Source of the DNA: Pieris napi
Taxonomy: Eukaryota; Arthropoda; Insecta; Lepidoptera; Pieridae
DNA: 64,000 bases
Assembly: GCF_905475465.1 (NCBI RefSeq)
Contig: NC_062252.1
Span: 6,386,001-6,450,000 of the forward strand
Direction: 5' to 3'
The notes under the pieces are model-generated. The model did no database searches. It worked only from the letters and a program-made list of their open reading frames with translations, and was not told where the DNA came from. Shown piece after piece: positions 51,609 to 60,123 of the stretch (position 1 is its first letter; every line of letters begins with the position of its first letter). The translations under genes and the position numbers were made by a program.

Positions 51609-51838
51609 TGTTCGGGGTTGGGATAAATTATTAAGATATTTAAAGATTATTATTTATTTTATGAGCAGTGGACTTAACTAGTGGGATGAGATGAGATTAA
51701 GAGTCGCGCCCGGTACGAGGTCTGAATGCCGACTAACTTTAGTGAATATAATGAGATATAATGGAAATGAACACACAAGCAAATCATATTGCATGGTGTC
51801 ATTTACATTGCAATACCTGTACGGTTGTAAATCGTACA
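51609..51838 (-). repeat. 3' LTR of inner BEL/Pao element
   Basis: 230 bp; on the element strand it reads TGTACGATTTAC ... CCCCGAACA, with TG/CA termini. An AATAAA poly(A)-signal match lies at 51658-51653 on the minus strand, about 45 bases from the LTR end. No difference from the other LTR was found when I compared the two by eye. Confidence 0.95.
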
Positions 51839-52193
51839 TGTTCCCGGGGGAGGAAAAGATGAGGGTTAGTAAAATGGAGGATGAACTTAAGACTAACAAG
51901 GTGATACACAAATTTTAATATTAAATGTTTATATAGTGTTTACTATATGTTATGATTAGTTGTGGGTGAGAAAATGATTTACATTTATCATATTAGCTAC
52001 AAAGATTCACTTATATTTAATTCCGAAAGGGAAAACACACGAAAGATCGGCGAGGAAGGTCGATCTTGTTTATTTACACTTACACTGGATTGACTTTTTG
52101 AATTTAAATTACTCACTCAACACAGTGAAAACACTTATATTATTATGATAAGAATGCCTTTTTTCCCTAACTTCACACTCACTCACAACACTA
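51839..52193 (-). other. 3' non-coding region of inner BEL/Pao element
   Basis: 355 bp between the gag-pol stop and the 3' LTR. There is no env frame. It contains an inverted repeat AAGATCG (52043-52049) with CGATCTT (52061-52067), a 7-bp stem with an 11-base loop. Next to the LTR the plus strand is purine-rich (51846-51864), so the element strand is pyrimidine-rich where a polypurine tract is expected; see findings. Confidence 0.75.
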
Positions 52194-55100
52194 TCACTTT
52201 TCACGGGGTGTGTAACTATACTGAGCTTGACCAGAACTTAGTATTGAAAGGAAAAATAATGATAAAGATAAAACCATAGCAGAGAAAGAGATGCCGCTGA
52301 AATTCTTCGCTTTAGGCTTCTTTTCATCGACCTTCTCATGGTTTAAAGATTGATTATTATTATTTGTAGGTAGAAGAGATAACTTAACGACTGGGCGTTT
52401 AATAAAACCGTTCTTGGTTTTAAGAGTGACGACTCTCACCAGCCCGTCACTTCCGGGATGTAGCTCTACAACACGCCCTAAAGCCCATTTACCGGGCGGA
52501 AGATTTTCATCTTTTATGATGACTATATCGTTCAAGTTGAGATCTTTTTGAGGTCGTTTCCACTTGGATCTAATAGATAATTGTGAGAGATATTCATTCT
52601 TCCATTTGACCCAAATATCATGATAGATTTTCTGAGTTAAGTGCCATCGAGTTCTAAGATCATTTTCTGTCTCAAAAATGGTCAAGTTAGGACCGCTTGC
52701 TAGGAAATGGGCCGGTGTTAAAAAGTCTAGGTTTTCGGGATCTTCTGTCAATGGACAAAGAGGTCGAGAGTTCAAACAAGCCTCGAGCTGAGATAAAAGA
52801 GTTGAATATTCTTCAAAGGTGAGTTTTTGTTCGCCAACCACTCGTTTAAGATGATGTTTAAGGCTTTTTACAGCAGCCTCCCAAAGTCCACCCGCTGAAG
52901 GCCACGATGGGGCGTTGAAATGCCAATCTATATTCATTTCTGATATAACTGAGGTACACTCAGGACTTGATAGGATTTCTGAGATCTGTGTATACTCTTG
53001 TCGTAGTATATTGTTGGCACCTATGAAGTTTGTTCCTTGATCGCTAAAAATATGTCGCGGAACCCCTCTTCTAGCTGACATTCGCCGCAACGCAGAGATA
53101 AAAGCTGTCGTGGTAAGATCTGATACTAATTCTAAATGCACAGCTTTTGTGACCATACATATAAAGACTGCTACGTATCCTTTTGTTGTTTTGATTCCAC
53201 GGCCTTTATTTGCCTTGACTAAAACATGTCCCGTAAAATCAATCCCCGTACTATGAAAAGGTCGGCTAGGTGTAACTCGAGAAGGGGGTAAATCGCCCAT
53301 AAGTTGATGTTGTAATGTAGGATCAACTTTTTTACATTTTACACATGATCGTAATCTCTTTTTGACAGCACTATTTCCTCTAAGGATCCAGTATTTTTGC
53401 CGTATAAAACCTGCGGTAAGTTTTGCCCCACCATGAAATACAAGTTCGTGGGCTTCGTCTATAATAAGCTCAGCTAACTTCGATTGTGATGGAATAATTA
53501 TAGGATATTTCATTTCAGGATCGATGTTTGAGTTTTTTAGCCGTCCACCGACTCGGAGCAATCCAGTTGAGTCTAAAACGGGGTTAAGATTTAGTATTTG
53601 ACTCTTTTTATTTAAAACCTTAGCGACTGAAAGTTCAGATATTTCCTGAAAAAAATATTCTTTCTGAACATATCTAATTATCATTTCTCTCGCATTACTC
53701 AAATCTTTAAAACTAAGATACTTATTTTCAAACGTTTTTTTATAAATAATCTTGTCGATAAATTTTATAATATAGGCTAAAATTCTTATAAGTTTTCTAA
53801 ACGAGCTATATTTATCCAATAACTGTTGTATTATATAATTGGGATTGGTGGTTATTGTATTAACCAGGTTTTTCTTTTTCAGATCTATATCTGTAGTATA
53901 TGTAGGCTTTTCAGAATGCTCTTTGAGATTACATTGAGATAACCATTCAGGCCCGTGCCACCAAAGCGAAAGACTTGTCAAGTGAAGAGCTGTCGACCCA
54001 CGACTTGCACAATCAGCCGGGTTTTCCGAGGAATTAATATATCTCCACATATTTTTTGGGATTATTTCACAAATCATTCTGACACGGTTTGCAACAAAGG
54101 GTTTCCATTTTTCGGCTTCGCCATTTATCCATCCTAGGACTGCCATAGAATCAACCCAACCGTAAACATGCACTCTGAAATTAGATAGGGATTCGACAAT
54201 ATTTTTCATTAATTTAGCTAACAACAAAGCTCCGCAAAGTTCCAAACGGGGTATGGATAAGGTCTTTTTTATAGGAACTACTTTGGATTTAGCCGCTACA
54301 ATGGTGACATGTGTTGTATCTTTTCTTCGTATTCTACAATAAACAACACATGCGTAAGCTTTTGTACTAGCATCGCAAAAACCATGGAGCTCCACTATGT
54401 CATTTTCCTGTGTTTGTAACCATCGAGGTATTTTAAATTGCGATATATAGGATATGTCGACTTTTATTTTAGTCCATTCTAAGACTAATTTATGAGGTAT
54501 CGGCTGATCCCATCCTAGATCAGACTTCCAAGTTTCTTGAAATAAAATTTTAAGTTTTGTAGTGACTGGTGCTAGCCAGCCCAAAGGGTCATAAAGTTTT
54601 GAGATTTCGGACAATAATTGTCGCTTAGTAGGGGTACTATTTGGGATATAATTAATAGGATAAAAGATAAATTCGTCGGCATTGGGATTCCAACGAAGGC
54701 CTAAAGTTTTAGTTGACTCCTGGTGCTTAAAGTCGAATTCTTTCTCGGAATCGTTCATGTCTTCTAAAAGGAGAGGTAAGTTTGAACGCCATTTTCTAAG
54801 ATTGAAACCTCCAGATTTTAGTAATTTAATTAAATCGTTCTTCAGCTCTATTGCTGTTTGTGCAGAGTGAGTCCCATGCAACAAATCGTCCATGTAAAAT
54901 GAGCTTTCTAACACAGCAGGTGCGATACTGGAAGGATAATTTGATCGTTCATCGATTGCAAGTCTTTTCAGGATCATCATGGCCAAGAAAGGTGCGGCCT
55001 TAGTTCCATAAGTTACAGTGGCTAGCTGAAATTCACCTAAGGGTTGGGATTGATCATCTCTCCAAATAATCTTCTGGAATTTTTGATGTTCTGAATGAAG

Positions 55101-57932
55101 CCAAATATTGCGAAACATTTTCTCTATGTCGGCTGTAAAACCATATTTAAATTGTCGCCATTTTAAGATTAGTGTTTGAAGGTCTTGTTGTAGATTTGGC
55201 CCCCTACACATAAGATCATTAAGGCTAAATCCACTCGAAGTTTTCGAAGAGGCATTAAAAACAACTCGCAATTTCGTAGTTGATGATTCCGCTCGTTGTA
55301 CACAATGGTGCGATAAGTAGCAACCCGACTCTACGGCGGCGCGTGACACAACGGGTATCATGTGTCCGAGCTCTCTGTACTCCGATATAAATAATTTATA
55401 ATCACGAGCTAAATAAGGTTTTTTAATAAGTTTATTTTCCAATTGAATAAATTGAGCGATAGACTTTGACTTCGATTCGCCCAATTTTTCCTCGAGATTT
55501 TCTTTAAAAGGTATTTTCACAACGTAACTGCCGTCGTCACGTCTTGAGGTTGTATTCTGAAAAAACTCTATACAATTTTGATCTTCCTGTGACATATTTA
55601 AGGGTTCATGAATATCTTCCACTTCCCAAAACCTTTGGATATCGTTATTAAGGATTATATTACACTGATAGGTTTTATAATTACCGGTTATTATCCATCC
55701 CAACTGCGTTTGTTGCGCAATCGGAAACCTTTCTTGAAATCTACAAATTCCGTCCAAGATAATATCAGAATAAACATCAGCGCCGAATAAAATATCAATA
55801 GGGCTACTTTTATAAAATTCTGAATCAGCTAATCTTATATGATTAAGCTCAGGCCAATTTGGTTTTGGCAGGGTATAGCTCGGTAAGTTCCTTACAAGTT
55901 TTTTCATAATAAATACATCCGTGTTAAAGGTAAAATCATTGACTAAAGATAAACACTTGATCGAGATTTTGCCCTTGCAATTGTTTTCTGTATTTCCTAT
56001 CCCAGAAATGTAACCATTACATTTTTGTCGAGGTATTTTTAATAATTGAGCAGCATTTTCACTGATAATTGAGATTTGTGAGCCCTGATCTAAAAGAGCT
56101 CTCATATTTTTATAAGATCCATCCGCTGCCTGTATCTTAATAATGACAGTGGCAAGTAATATTTCGGCAGGGTCACTTGGAAGAGATACTAATGTGTTAA
56201 TTTCTTGTTGTTGAGGTAAATGTTTCACAACCCGGGGCACGTGTAACCTAGATCGTGAAACGTCCGGTGTCATATTATCTTTTGTAAAACATTCATGTAA
56301 AATTGTATTATGATTTTTATTACATTCCTTGCACATTAATTGCGAAAGGCATTTTTTACCTTCATGATAATGTAAACAGTTGATACAAAGGTTCAATTTT
56401 GCAATAGCATTTCTTCGTGCGATAGGCTGCATATTTAATAATTTTTGGCATAAATGTATACGATGATCGCTTGAATTACACACCGGACACAGCTTGCGTT
56501 TTTCAATAATTTTATTACTGGAATGTGTCGGTTGCGAAATAACCTGATTTGTAGAATAGGTATACTTAGGATTATTATAACTTTGTCTAAAGTTATGATT
56601 AAAATTTTTCGAAGATGATGATTGATTATTTAAATTTTTTGAAGGTTTATATTGATTGAAGTTTTGATATGATACTTTTGGCGTTTGATTTTCTTGCTTC
56701 TTCCGTGAAGTTTCTAGGGTCATAAACTTAGTTTCTAAAAACTGCAAAAAATCTTGTAATACGGGTAATTCTCTCGGAGATTTCAAAGACTGTATATATT
56801 CATTGTACGTGTCTGCGTCTAACTTCTGAGATAATATACATACAAGGAAGGGATCCCAGGAAGAAACGTTAATTCCAAGATTTTCTATCGCATTTATACT
56901 CTCGTTTGTAACATCGTGAATGCGTTTGATATGATTATACGACTGGTATTGAATATTAGGAATATTTAAGAGATTGTTAAGGTGAGATGTAAAGATTAGG
57001 CGCTTATTATCATAGCGATGACTGAGAATATTCCAGCTAATGAGATAATTATCTGAGCTTACCTGGAGATGTTGAATCAACTTCTCAGGTTCACCCTTAA
57101 CCTTACTTTTAAGAAATTGTAATTTCTGCGCATTTGAAAGAGATGGGTTACTATGAATAGTTTCCGTAAAGAGATCTTTGAAGGAGACCCATTGGTTATA
57201 GTTTCCCTCGAAGGTTGGTAACTCCATTTTAGGGGTTGTTTTCTCAATGTGTGATACCGACCACATCTTTTTATTGATATCCTTCTTAACTTTAATGTAA
57301 TATTTTTCGTAATTTGTAAATTGATCTTCATATTCTCGGTTGGAACCACAAAGTTCATTGTCCAACTCCCAATGTAAGCTATCAATCGCAGTCCAACGGA
57401 CTTGCAAGGTCTTTAGGATGTCTTCTAACTCCCACTTTTCCGAGATAAGGTCAAGTTCTATACTCGAGGCAGTTCTCAGAAAAGCTTTAAAATTTGTAGT
57501 TTGTTTTCTCATGAGCTCTTCTGTTTTACTCATATTAGAGTTATTTTTGAGAGATATTTCCTGAGATTCATTAGAGGTCGATGCGTTAGAGGTAGACGGG
57601 GTTTGAAACGTTGGAGGTTGTAATTCAGGGGATTTTTTAATGCTTGCCAAAGGCTTATAATTTATTAAGGTTGTCTTAATATCACCATATTTTTTCTTAA
57701 TCTGCTCGTATTTATTAAAAGTAAAATATTCATGAGACTGATCACTAAAAGATAAAAGTGTCATATGGTTGTTATGAATATCTGTAAAATATTGTTCTAA
57801 CGTTTCCAAACGACGACGTATATAATCGGGAGTCTTTCGCTCCGCTCCATCCTTTTTAAAGTTGATATAAAGCTTATCCAATGCGTCCACCAACTGTTGT
57901 TGGGTAGCTAAAATATCTTCCATTGTGGACAT
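52194..57932 (-). CDS. BEL/Pao gag-pol polyprotein, intact (1912 aa)
   Basis: Single frame from ATG at 57932-57930 to TGA at 52196-52194; start chosen as the first ATG after the leader. Approximate residues and domains: 1-200 gag N-terminus, partly coiled; 235-385 DUF1759-type gag core (LPTFEGNYNQWVSFKDLF); 482-548 Cys/His zinc knuckles (CPVC, CINC, CKEC); 610-760 retropepsin-like DUF1758 with active-site DQGS near 615; 880-1020 reverse transcriptase with TADIEKMF near 935 and FYMDD near 1013; 1020-1180 connection region (Peptidase_A17 signature); 1180-1310 RNase H starting at FCDAS; 1490-1535 integrase zinc finger (HELVFH, CVKC); 1560-1690 integrase core with the D, D, E triad in GIDFTG, SDQGTNF and WEAAV; 1795-1856 DUF5641-like C-terminal domain ending in VVKLSLLP. 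All active-site motifs are present. The last 55 residues add a basic linker and a hydrophobic segment (about 1881-1900) followed by GQAQYSY, resembling a membrane segment or signal peptide. The gene would supply capsid, protease, reverse transcriptase, RNase H and integrase for its own transposition. Confidence 0.97.
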   Translation of the reverse strand: MSTMEDILATQQQLVDALDKLYINFKKDGAERKTPDYIRRRLETLEQYFTDIHNNHMTLLSFSDQSHEYFTFNKYEQIKKKYGDIKTTLINYKPLASIKKSPELQPPTFQTPSTSNASTSNESQEISLKNNSNMSKTEELMRKQTTNFKAFLRTASSIELDLISEKWELEDILKTLQVRWTAIDSLHWELDNELCGSNREYEDQFTNYEKYYIKVKKDINKKMWSVSHIEKTTPKMELPTFEGNYNQWVSFKDLFTETIHSNPSLSNAQKLQFLKSKVKGEPEKLIQHLQVSSDNYLISWNILSHRYDNKRLIFTSHLNNLLNIPNIQYQSYNHIKRIHDVTNESINAIENLGINVSSWDPFLVCILSQKLDADTYNEYIQSLKSPRELPVLQDFLQFLETKFMTLETSRKKQENQTPKVSYQNFNQYKPSKNLNNQSSSSKNFNHNFRQSYNNPKYTYSTNQVISQPTHSSNKIIEKRKLCPVCNSSDHRIHLCQKLLNMQPIARRNAIAKLNLCINCLHYHEGKKCLSQLMCKECNKNHNTILHECFTKDNMTPDVSRSRLHVPRVVKHLPQQQEINTLVSLPSDPAEILLATVIIKIQAADGSYKNMRALLDQGSQISIISENAAQLLKIPRQKCNGYISGIGNTENNCKGKISIKCLSLVNDFTFNTDVFIMKKLVRNLPSYTLPKPNWPELNHIRLADSEFYKSSPIDILFGADVYSDIILDGICRFQERFPIAQQTQLGWIITGNYKTYQCNIILNNDIQRFWEVEDIHEPLNMSQEDQNCIEFFQNTTSRRDDGSYVVKIPFKENLEEKLGESKSKSIAQFIQLENKLIKKPYLARDYKLFISEYRELGHMIPVVSRAAVESGCYLSHHCVQRAESSTTKLRVVFNASSKTSSGFSLNDLMCRGPNLQQDLQTLILKWRQFKYGFTADIEKMFRNIWLHSEHQKFQKIIWRDDQSQPLGEFQLATVTYGTKAAPFLAMMILKRLAIDERSNYPSSIAPAVLESSFYMDDLLHGTHSAQTAIELKNDLIKLLKSGGFNLRKWRSNLPLLLEDMNDSEKEFDFKHQESTKTLGLRWNPNADEFIFYPINYIPNSTPTKRQLLSEISKLYDPLGWLAPVTTKLKILFQETWKSDLGWDQPIPHKLVLEWTKIKVDISYISQFKIPRWLQTQENDIVELHGFCDASTKAYACVVYCRIRRKDTTHVTIVAAKSKVVPIKKTLSIPRLELCGALLLAKLMKNIVESLSNFRVHVYGWVDSMAVLGWINGEAEKWKPFVANRVRMICEIIPKNMWRYINSSENPADCASRGSTALHLTSLSLWWHGPEWLSQCNLKEHSEKPTYTTDIDLKKKNLVNTITTNPNYIIQQLLDKYSSFRKLIRILAYIIKFIDKIIYKKTFENKYLSFKDLSNAREMIIRYVQKEYFFQEISELSVAKVLNKKSQILNLNPVLDSTGLLRVGGRLKNSNIDPEMKYPIIIPSQSKLAELIIDEAHELVFHGGAKLTAGFIRQKYWILRGNSAVKKRLRSCVKCKKVDPTLQHQLMGDLPPSRVTPSRPFHSTGIDFTGHVLVKANKGRGIKTTKGYVAVFICMVTKAVHLELVSDLTTTAFISALRRMSARRGVPRHIFSDQGTNFIGANNILRQEYTQISEILSSPECTSVISEMNIDWHFNAPSWPSAGGLWEAAVKSLKHHLKRVVGEQKLTFEEYSTLLSQLEACLNSRPLCPLTEDPENLDFLTPAHFLASGPNLTIFETENDLRTRWHLTQKIYHDIWVKWKNEYLSQLSIRSKWKRPQKDLNLNDIVIIKDENLPPGKWALGRVVELHPGSDGLVRVVTLKTKNGFIKRPVVKLSLLPTNNNNQSLNHEKVDEKKPKAKNFSGISFSAMVLSLSLFFLSILSSGQAQYSYTPREK

Positions 57933-58669
57933 AATTAAAGATTATCAGAGATAACAATATAACCTTACTTGTTCAGCTGATAAGTTGCTCAAGATATCCT
58001 CGCAATACCTGCAAGGTTGTACTGAATCCGAGACGTAGTGTGCCTTCCTAAGGCACCGAAGTCACGAGGTAAAGAGATGTAGTGCCTTCCTAGGGCACCG
58101 AGGTCACGAAGTGAAGAGATGTAGTGCCTTCCTAAGGCACCGAAGTTACGAGGTGAAGAGATGTAGTGCCCTTCTAAGGCACCGAGGTCACGAGGTGAAG
58201 ATGTAGTGCCCTTCTAAGGCACTGAGGTCACGAGGTGAAGAGATGTAGTGCCCTTCTAAGGCACTGAGGTCACGAGGTGAAGAGATGTAGTGCCTTCCTA
58301 AGGCACCGAGGTTACGAGGTGAAGAGATGTAGTGCTTTCCTAAGGCACCGAGGTTACGAGGTGAAGAGATGTAGTGCTTTCCTAAGGCACCGAGGTCACG
58401 AGGTGAAGAGATGTAGTGCCCTTCTAAGGCACTGAGGTCACGAGGTGAAGGGATGTAGTGCCTTCCTAAGGCACCGAGGTCACGAGGTGTACAAATGTTG
58501 AGGTATATTGCCTTTCTAAGGCAATGTGATTAGGATAAAAGAGGTGTATCCATAAATCGTAGTTCTAGATGTATTCTTTTGATACGCAGGTATCAGTATA
58601 ACACACACACTAAGCACAAAAATATTGGGAAAGCACACGCGACCTGATCCTGCCAAAAATACGACTAAT
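57933..58669 (-). other. 5' leader of inner BEL/Pao element
   Basis: 737 bp between primer-binding site and gag start; no long open frame. Most of it is the hairpin minisatellite at 58035-58519. Near gag, 58002-58021 repeats (18 of 20 bases) a sequence found close to the start of the LTR (58886-58905). Confidence 0.85.
58035..58519 (-). repeat. Hairpin minisatellite in the inner leader (42-bp unit)
   Basis: Eleven units start (GTAGTG on the plus strand) at 58035, 58079, 58121, 58163, 58203, 58245, 58287, 58329, 58371, 58413 and 58455, with period 42 and one 40-bp spacing; a twelfth, degenerate unit is at about 58506. Most units contain GTGCCTTCCTAAGGCAC, a perfect 7-bp stem with a 3-base loop; some read GTGCCCTTCTAAGGCAC with a 5-bp stem. 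The last unit reads ATTGCCTTTCTAAGGCAAT, where the outer pair has changed on both sides and pairing is kept. In the genomic RNA this would form a row of stem-loops between primer-binding site and gag, where packaging or translation signals are found in other retroelements (inference). Confidence 0.92.
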
Positions 58670-58683
58670 GGCTCGAAGGACCA
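58670..58683 (-). promoter_or_regulatory. Primer-binding site, tRNA-Tyr type (inner element)
   Basis: On the minus strand: TGGTCCTTCGAGCC, one base after the LTR end. This is complementary to the last 14 bases of insect tRNA-Tyr including CCA (GGCTCGAAGGACCA; recalled, not searched). After 14 bases the match stops, so it is shorter than the usual 18-base site and shorter than that of the outer element. Confidence 0.78.
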
Positions 58684-58684
58684 A

Positions 58685-58914
58685 TGTTCGGGGTTGGGAT
58701 AAATTATTAAGATATTTAAAGATTATTATTTATTTTATGAGCAGTGGACTTAACTAGTGGGATGAGATGAGATTAAGAGTCGCGCCCGGTACGAGGTCTG
58801 AATGCCGACTAACTTTAGTGAATATAATGAGATATAATGGAAATGAACACACAAGCAAATCATATTGCATGGTGTCATTTACATTGCAATACCTGTACGG
58901 TTGTAAATCGTACA
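58685..58914 (-). repeat. 5' LTR of inner BEL/Pao element
   Basis: 230-bp partner of 51609-51838, acting as promoter LTR because the coding strand is minus. It is separated by a single base from the primer-binding site at 58670-58683. Confidence 0.95.
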
Positions 58915-58919
58915 CTACG
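58915..58919. repeat. Target-site duplication CTACG, right
   Basis: Second copy of the duplicated target, followed by TAATTACCC of the outer leader. See the left copy at 51604-51608. Confidence 0.95.
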
Positions 58920-59304
58920 TAATTACCCAAACATAAAATCTTATTTTCTCCAATTGTTAAATAATAAATCTTTGAATTTAGAGTTCCGTAACTGTTAAAC
59001 ACTTATTATTTTCATTCGCTTTGCATGAAATTTGAATATTTTCAACTATAGCCTTTTCTTAGTTCACAAATTTGCCTATCACTTCACGCGCTTAAATACG
59101 CGCATCTATTGCACATCGCTTAGCCGAGTCGCCGAACATTCCAGGTTGGGCGCGATCATTCTCCGCTGCGCGCTTGTTGCTGCGCGAGACCTATACTCGC
59201 GGTCCGGCCGCTGTGCAGCGCTGGGTCTACCCGCTTCGCCTCAACGGATTTTGGTTTGATTGCACATTCTTGCCCACATCTTTTATATCATTTGCAAATT
59301 AATC
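58920..59304 (+). other. Outer element leader, second part
   Basis: 385 bp from the insertion site of the nested element to the gag ATG. The first 170 bp are AT-rich and about 59085-59240 is GC-rich (runs such as GCTGCGCGCTTGTTGCTGCG). No start codon in frame with gag lies here: an upstream in-frame extension would need a TTG at 59260. No gene is seen. Confidence 0.65.
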
Positions 59305-60123
59305 ATGGCTCAAAGTAAACTGTCGGACCGGGATGAACTGGCTTTGTTAGTTCGTAAACGTGGTACAATTAAAGCGCGATTAACCGTGTTCAAAGATTTT
59401 CTCGGGGTTATCGAACAAATTGAAATCGATAACATTACGTCAAAAAATATAAGTGATATTAATGTGAGACTAACCAAAATAAAGGAATTGTTTTCAGACT
59501 TTGAAAAGGTCCAATCTGAAATAGAAGAATTAGATCTAGAAAGTAATTTAGATAAACGGTTGAACGAGAGAATCGATATTGAAGGCCAGTTCTTCGCGGT
59601 CATGTCTAGTGCCCAGGAAATAGTGTCAAAACGAGATGAGCGAGTCGAGGCTATCCAGCATAGACTTTCTCTTGTAAGTAATTCCAGTAATACCAATAAT
59701 AATAGCCACTTAAATAATCAAATTCGATTGCCGACAATAAAATTACCAACTTTTGATGGAAACTACTTGAAATGGCTGGAATTTCGAGACACTTTCGACT
59801 CGCTCATCAATGCAAATGATACTTTACCTGACATTAGCAAATTTCATTACCTCAGGTCCTCACTAGAGGGTGGTGCCGTTGTCACGATAAAATCTATTGA
59901 GTTTACGAGTGAAAATTATCTGGTTGCATGGGAACTACTGTGTAACAGATATAATAACAAAAACGTACTGATTAATAACCACCTCAAATCGTTATTCAGC
60001 CTTGAATCTTTAAATAGGGAGTCGCATAGATCACTCAGGTACATTATAGATCATGTTTCAAAGAATTTGAGGGCTTTAAATACGCTTGGTGAGCACACTG
60101 ATAAGTGGGATAGTCTCGGATAG
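59305..60123 (+). CDS. Outer BEL/Pao gag, N-terminal part up to a frameshift
   Basis: ATG at 59305 (context AATCATGG) opens 272 codons to TAG at 60121-60123. An N-terminal helical, charged region (MAQSKLSDRDELALL) is followed from about residue 138 by the DUF1759-type gag core (LPTFDGNYLKWLEFRDTF), the same fold as in the inner element but a clearly different sequence. The frame stops at ...KWDSLG inside the gag core, while the expected continuation (IYIVVQKLD) is present in another frame from about 60120. The stop is therefore a mutation or sequencing error and not the natural end of gag. Confidence 0.88.
   Translation: MAQSKLSDRDELALLVRKRGTIKARLTVFKDFLGVIEQIEIDNITSKNISDINVRLTKIKELFSDFEKVQSEIEELDLESNLDKRLNERIDIEGQFFAVMSSAQEIVSKRDERVEAIQHRLSLVSNSSNTNNNSHLNNQIRLPTIKLPTFDGNYLKWLEFRDTFDSLINANDTLPDISKFHYLRSSLEGGAVVTIKSIEFTSENYLVAWELLCNRYNNKNVLINNHLKSLFSLESLNRESHRSLRYIIDHVSKNLRALNTLGEHTDKWDSLG

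Larger units (their letters stand above)
51609..58914 (-). mobile_element. Inner BEL/Pao LTR retrotransposon, complete
   Basis: 7306-bp minus-strand element with 230-bp direct LTRs at 51609-51838 and 58685-58914 that I read as identical. It is flanked by the 5-bp duplication CTACG (51604-51608 and 58915-58919). It has a tRNA-Tyr-type primer-binding site next to the right-hand (5') LTR, a leader with a hairpin minisatellite, and one uninterrupted 1912-codon gag-pol frame. Five-base duplications are usual for BEL/Pao integrases. Identical LTRs and an intact frame imply a very recent insertion and a possibly active element (inference). It lies inside the leader of the outer BEL element in opposite orientation. 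Confidence 0.96.

Noticed and set aside
51678..51918. Short open frames across the LTRs (also 58754-59002)
   Set aside because: They lie in LTR and leader sequence, are duplicated only because the LTRs are, and match no known protein.
52194..57932. Plus-strand frames inside the inner gag-pol
   Set aside because: Short antisense shadows of a polyprotein that is complete on the minus strand.
59260..59304. Upstream extension of the outer gag to 59260
   Set aside because: The codon there is TTG, not ATG; the ATG at 59305 has a better context and begins the recognisable gag N-terminus.
59310..59696. 128-codon minus-strand frame opposite the outer gag
   Set aside because: It is a shadow of the gag coding frame, with no independent homology.
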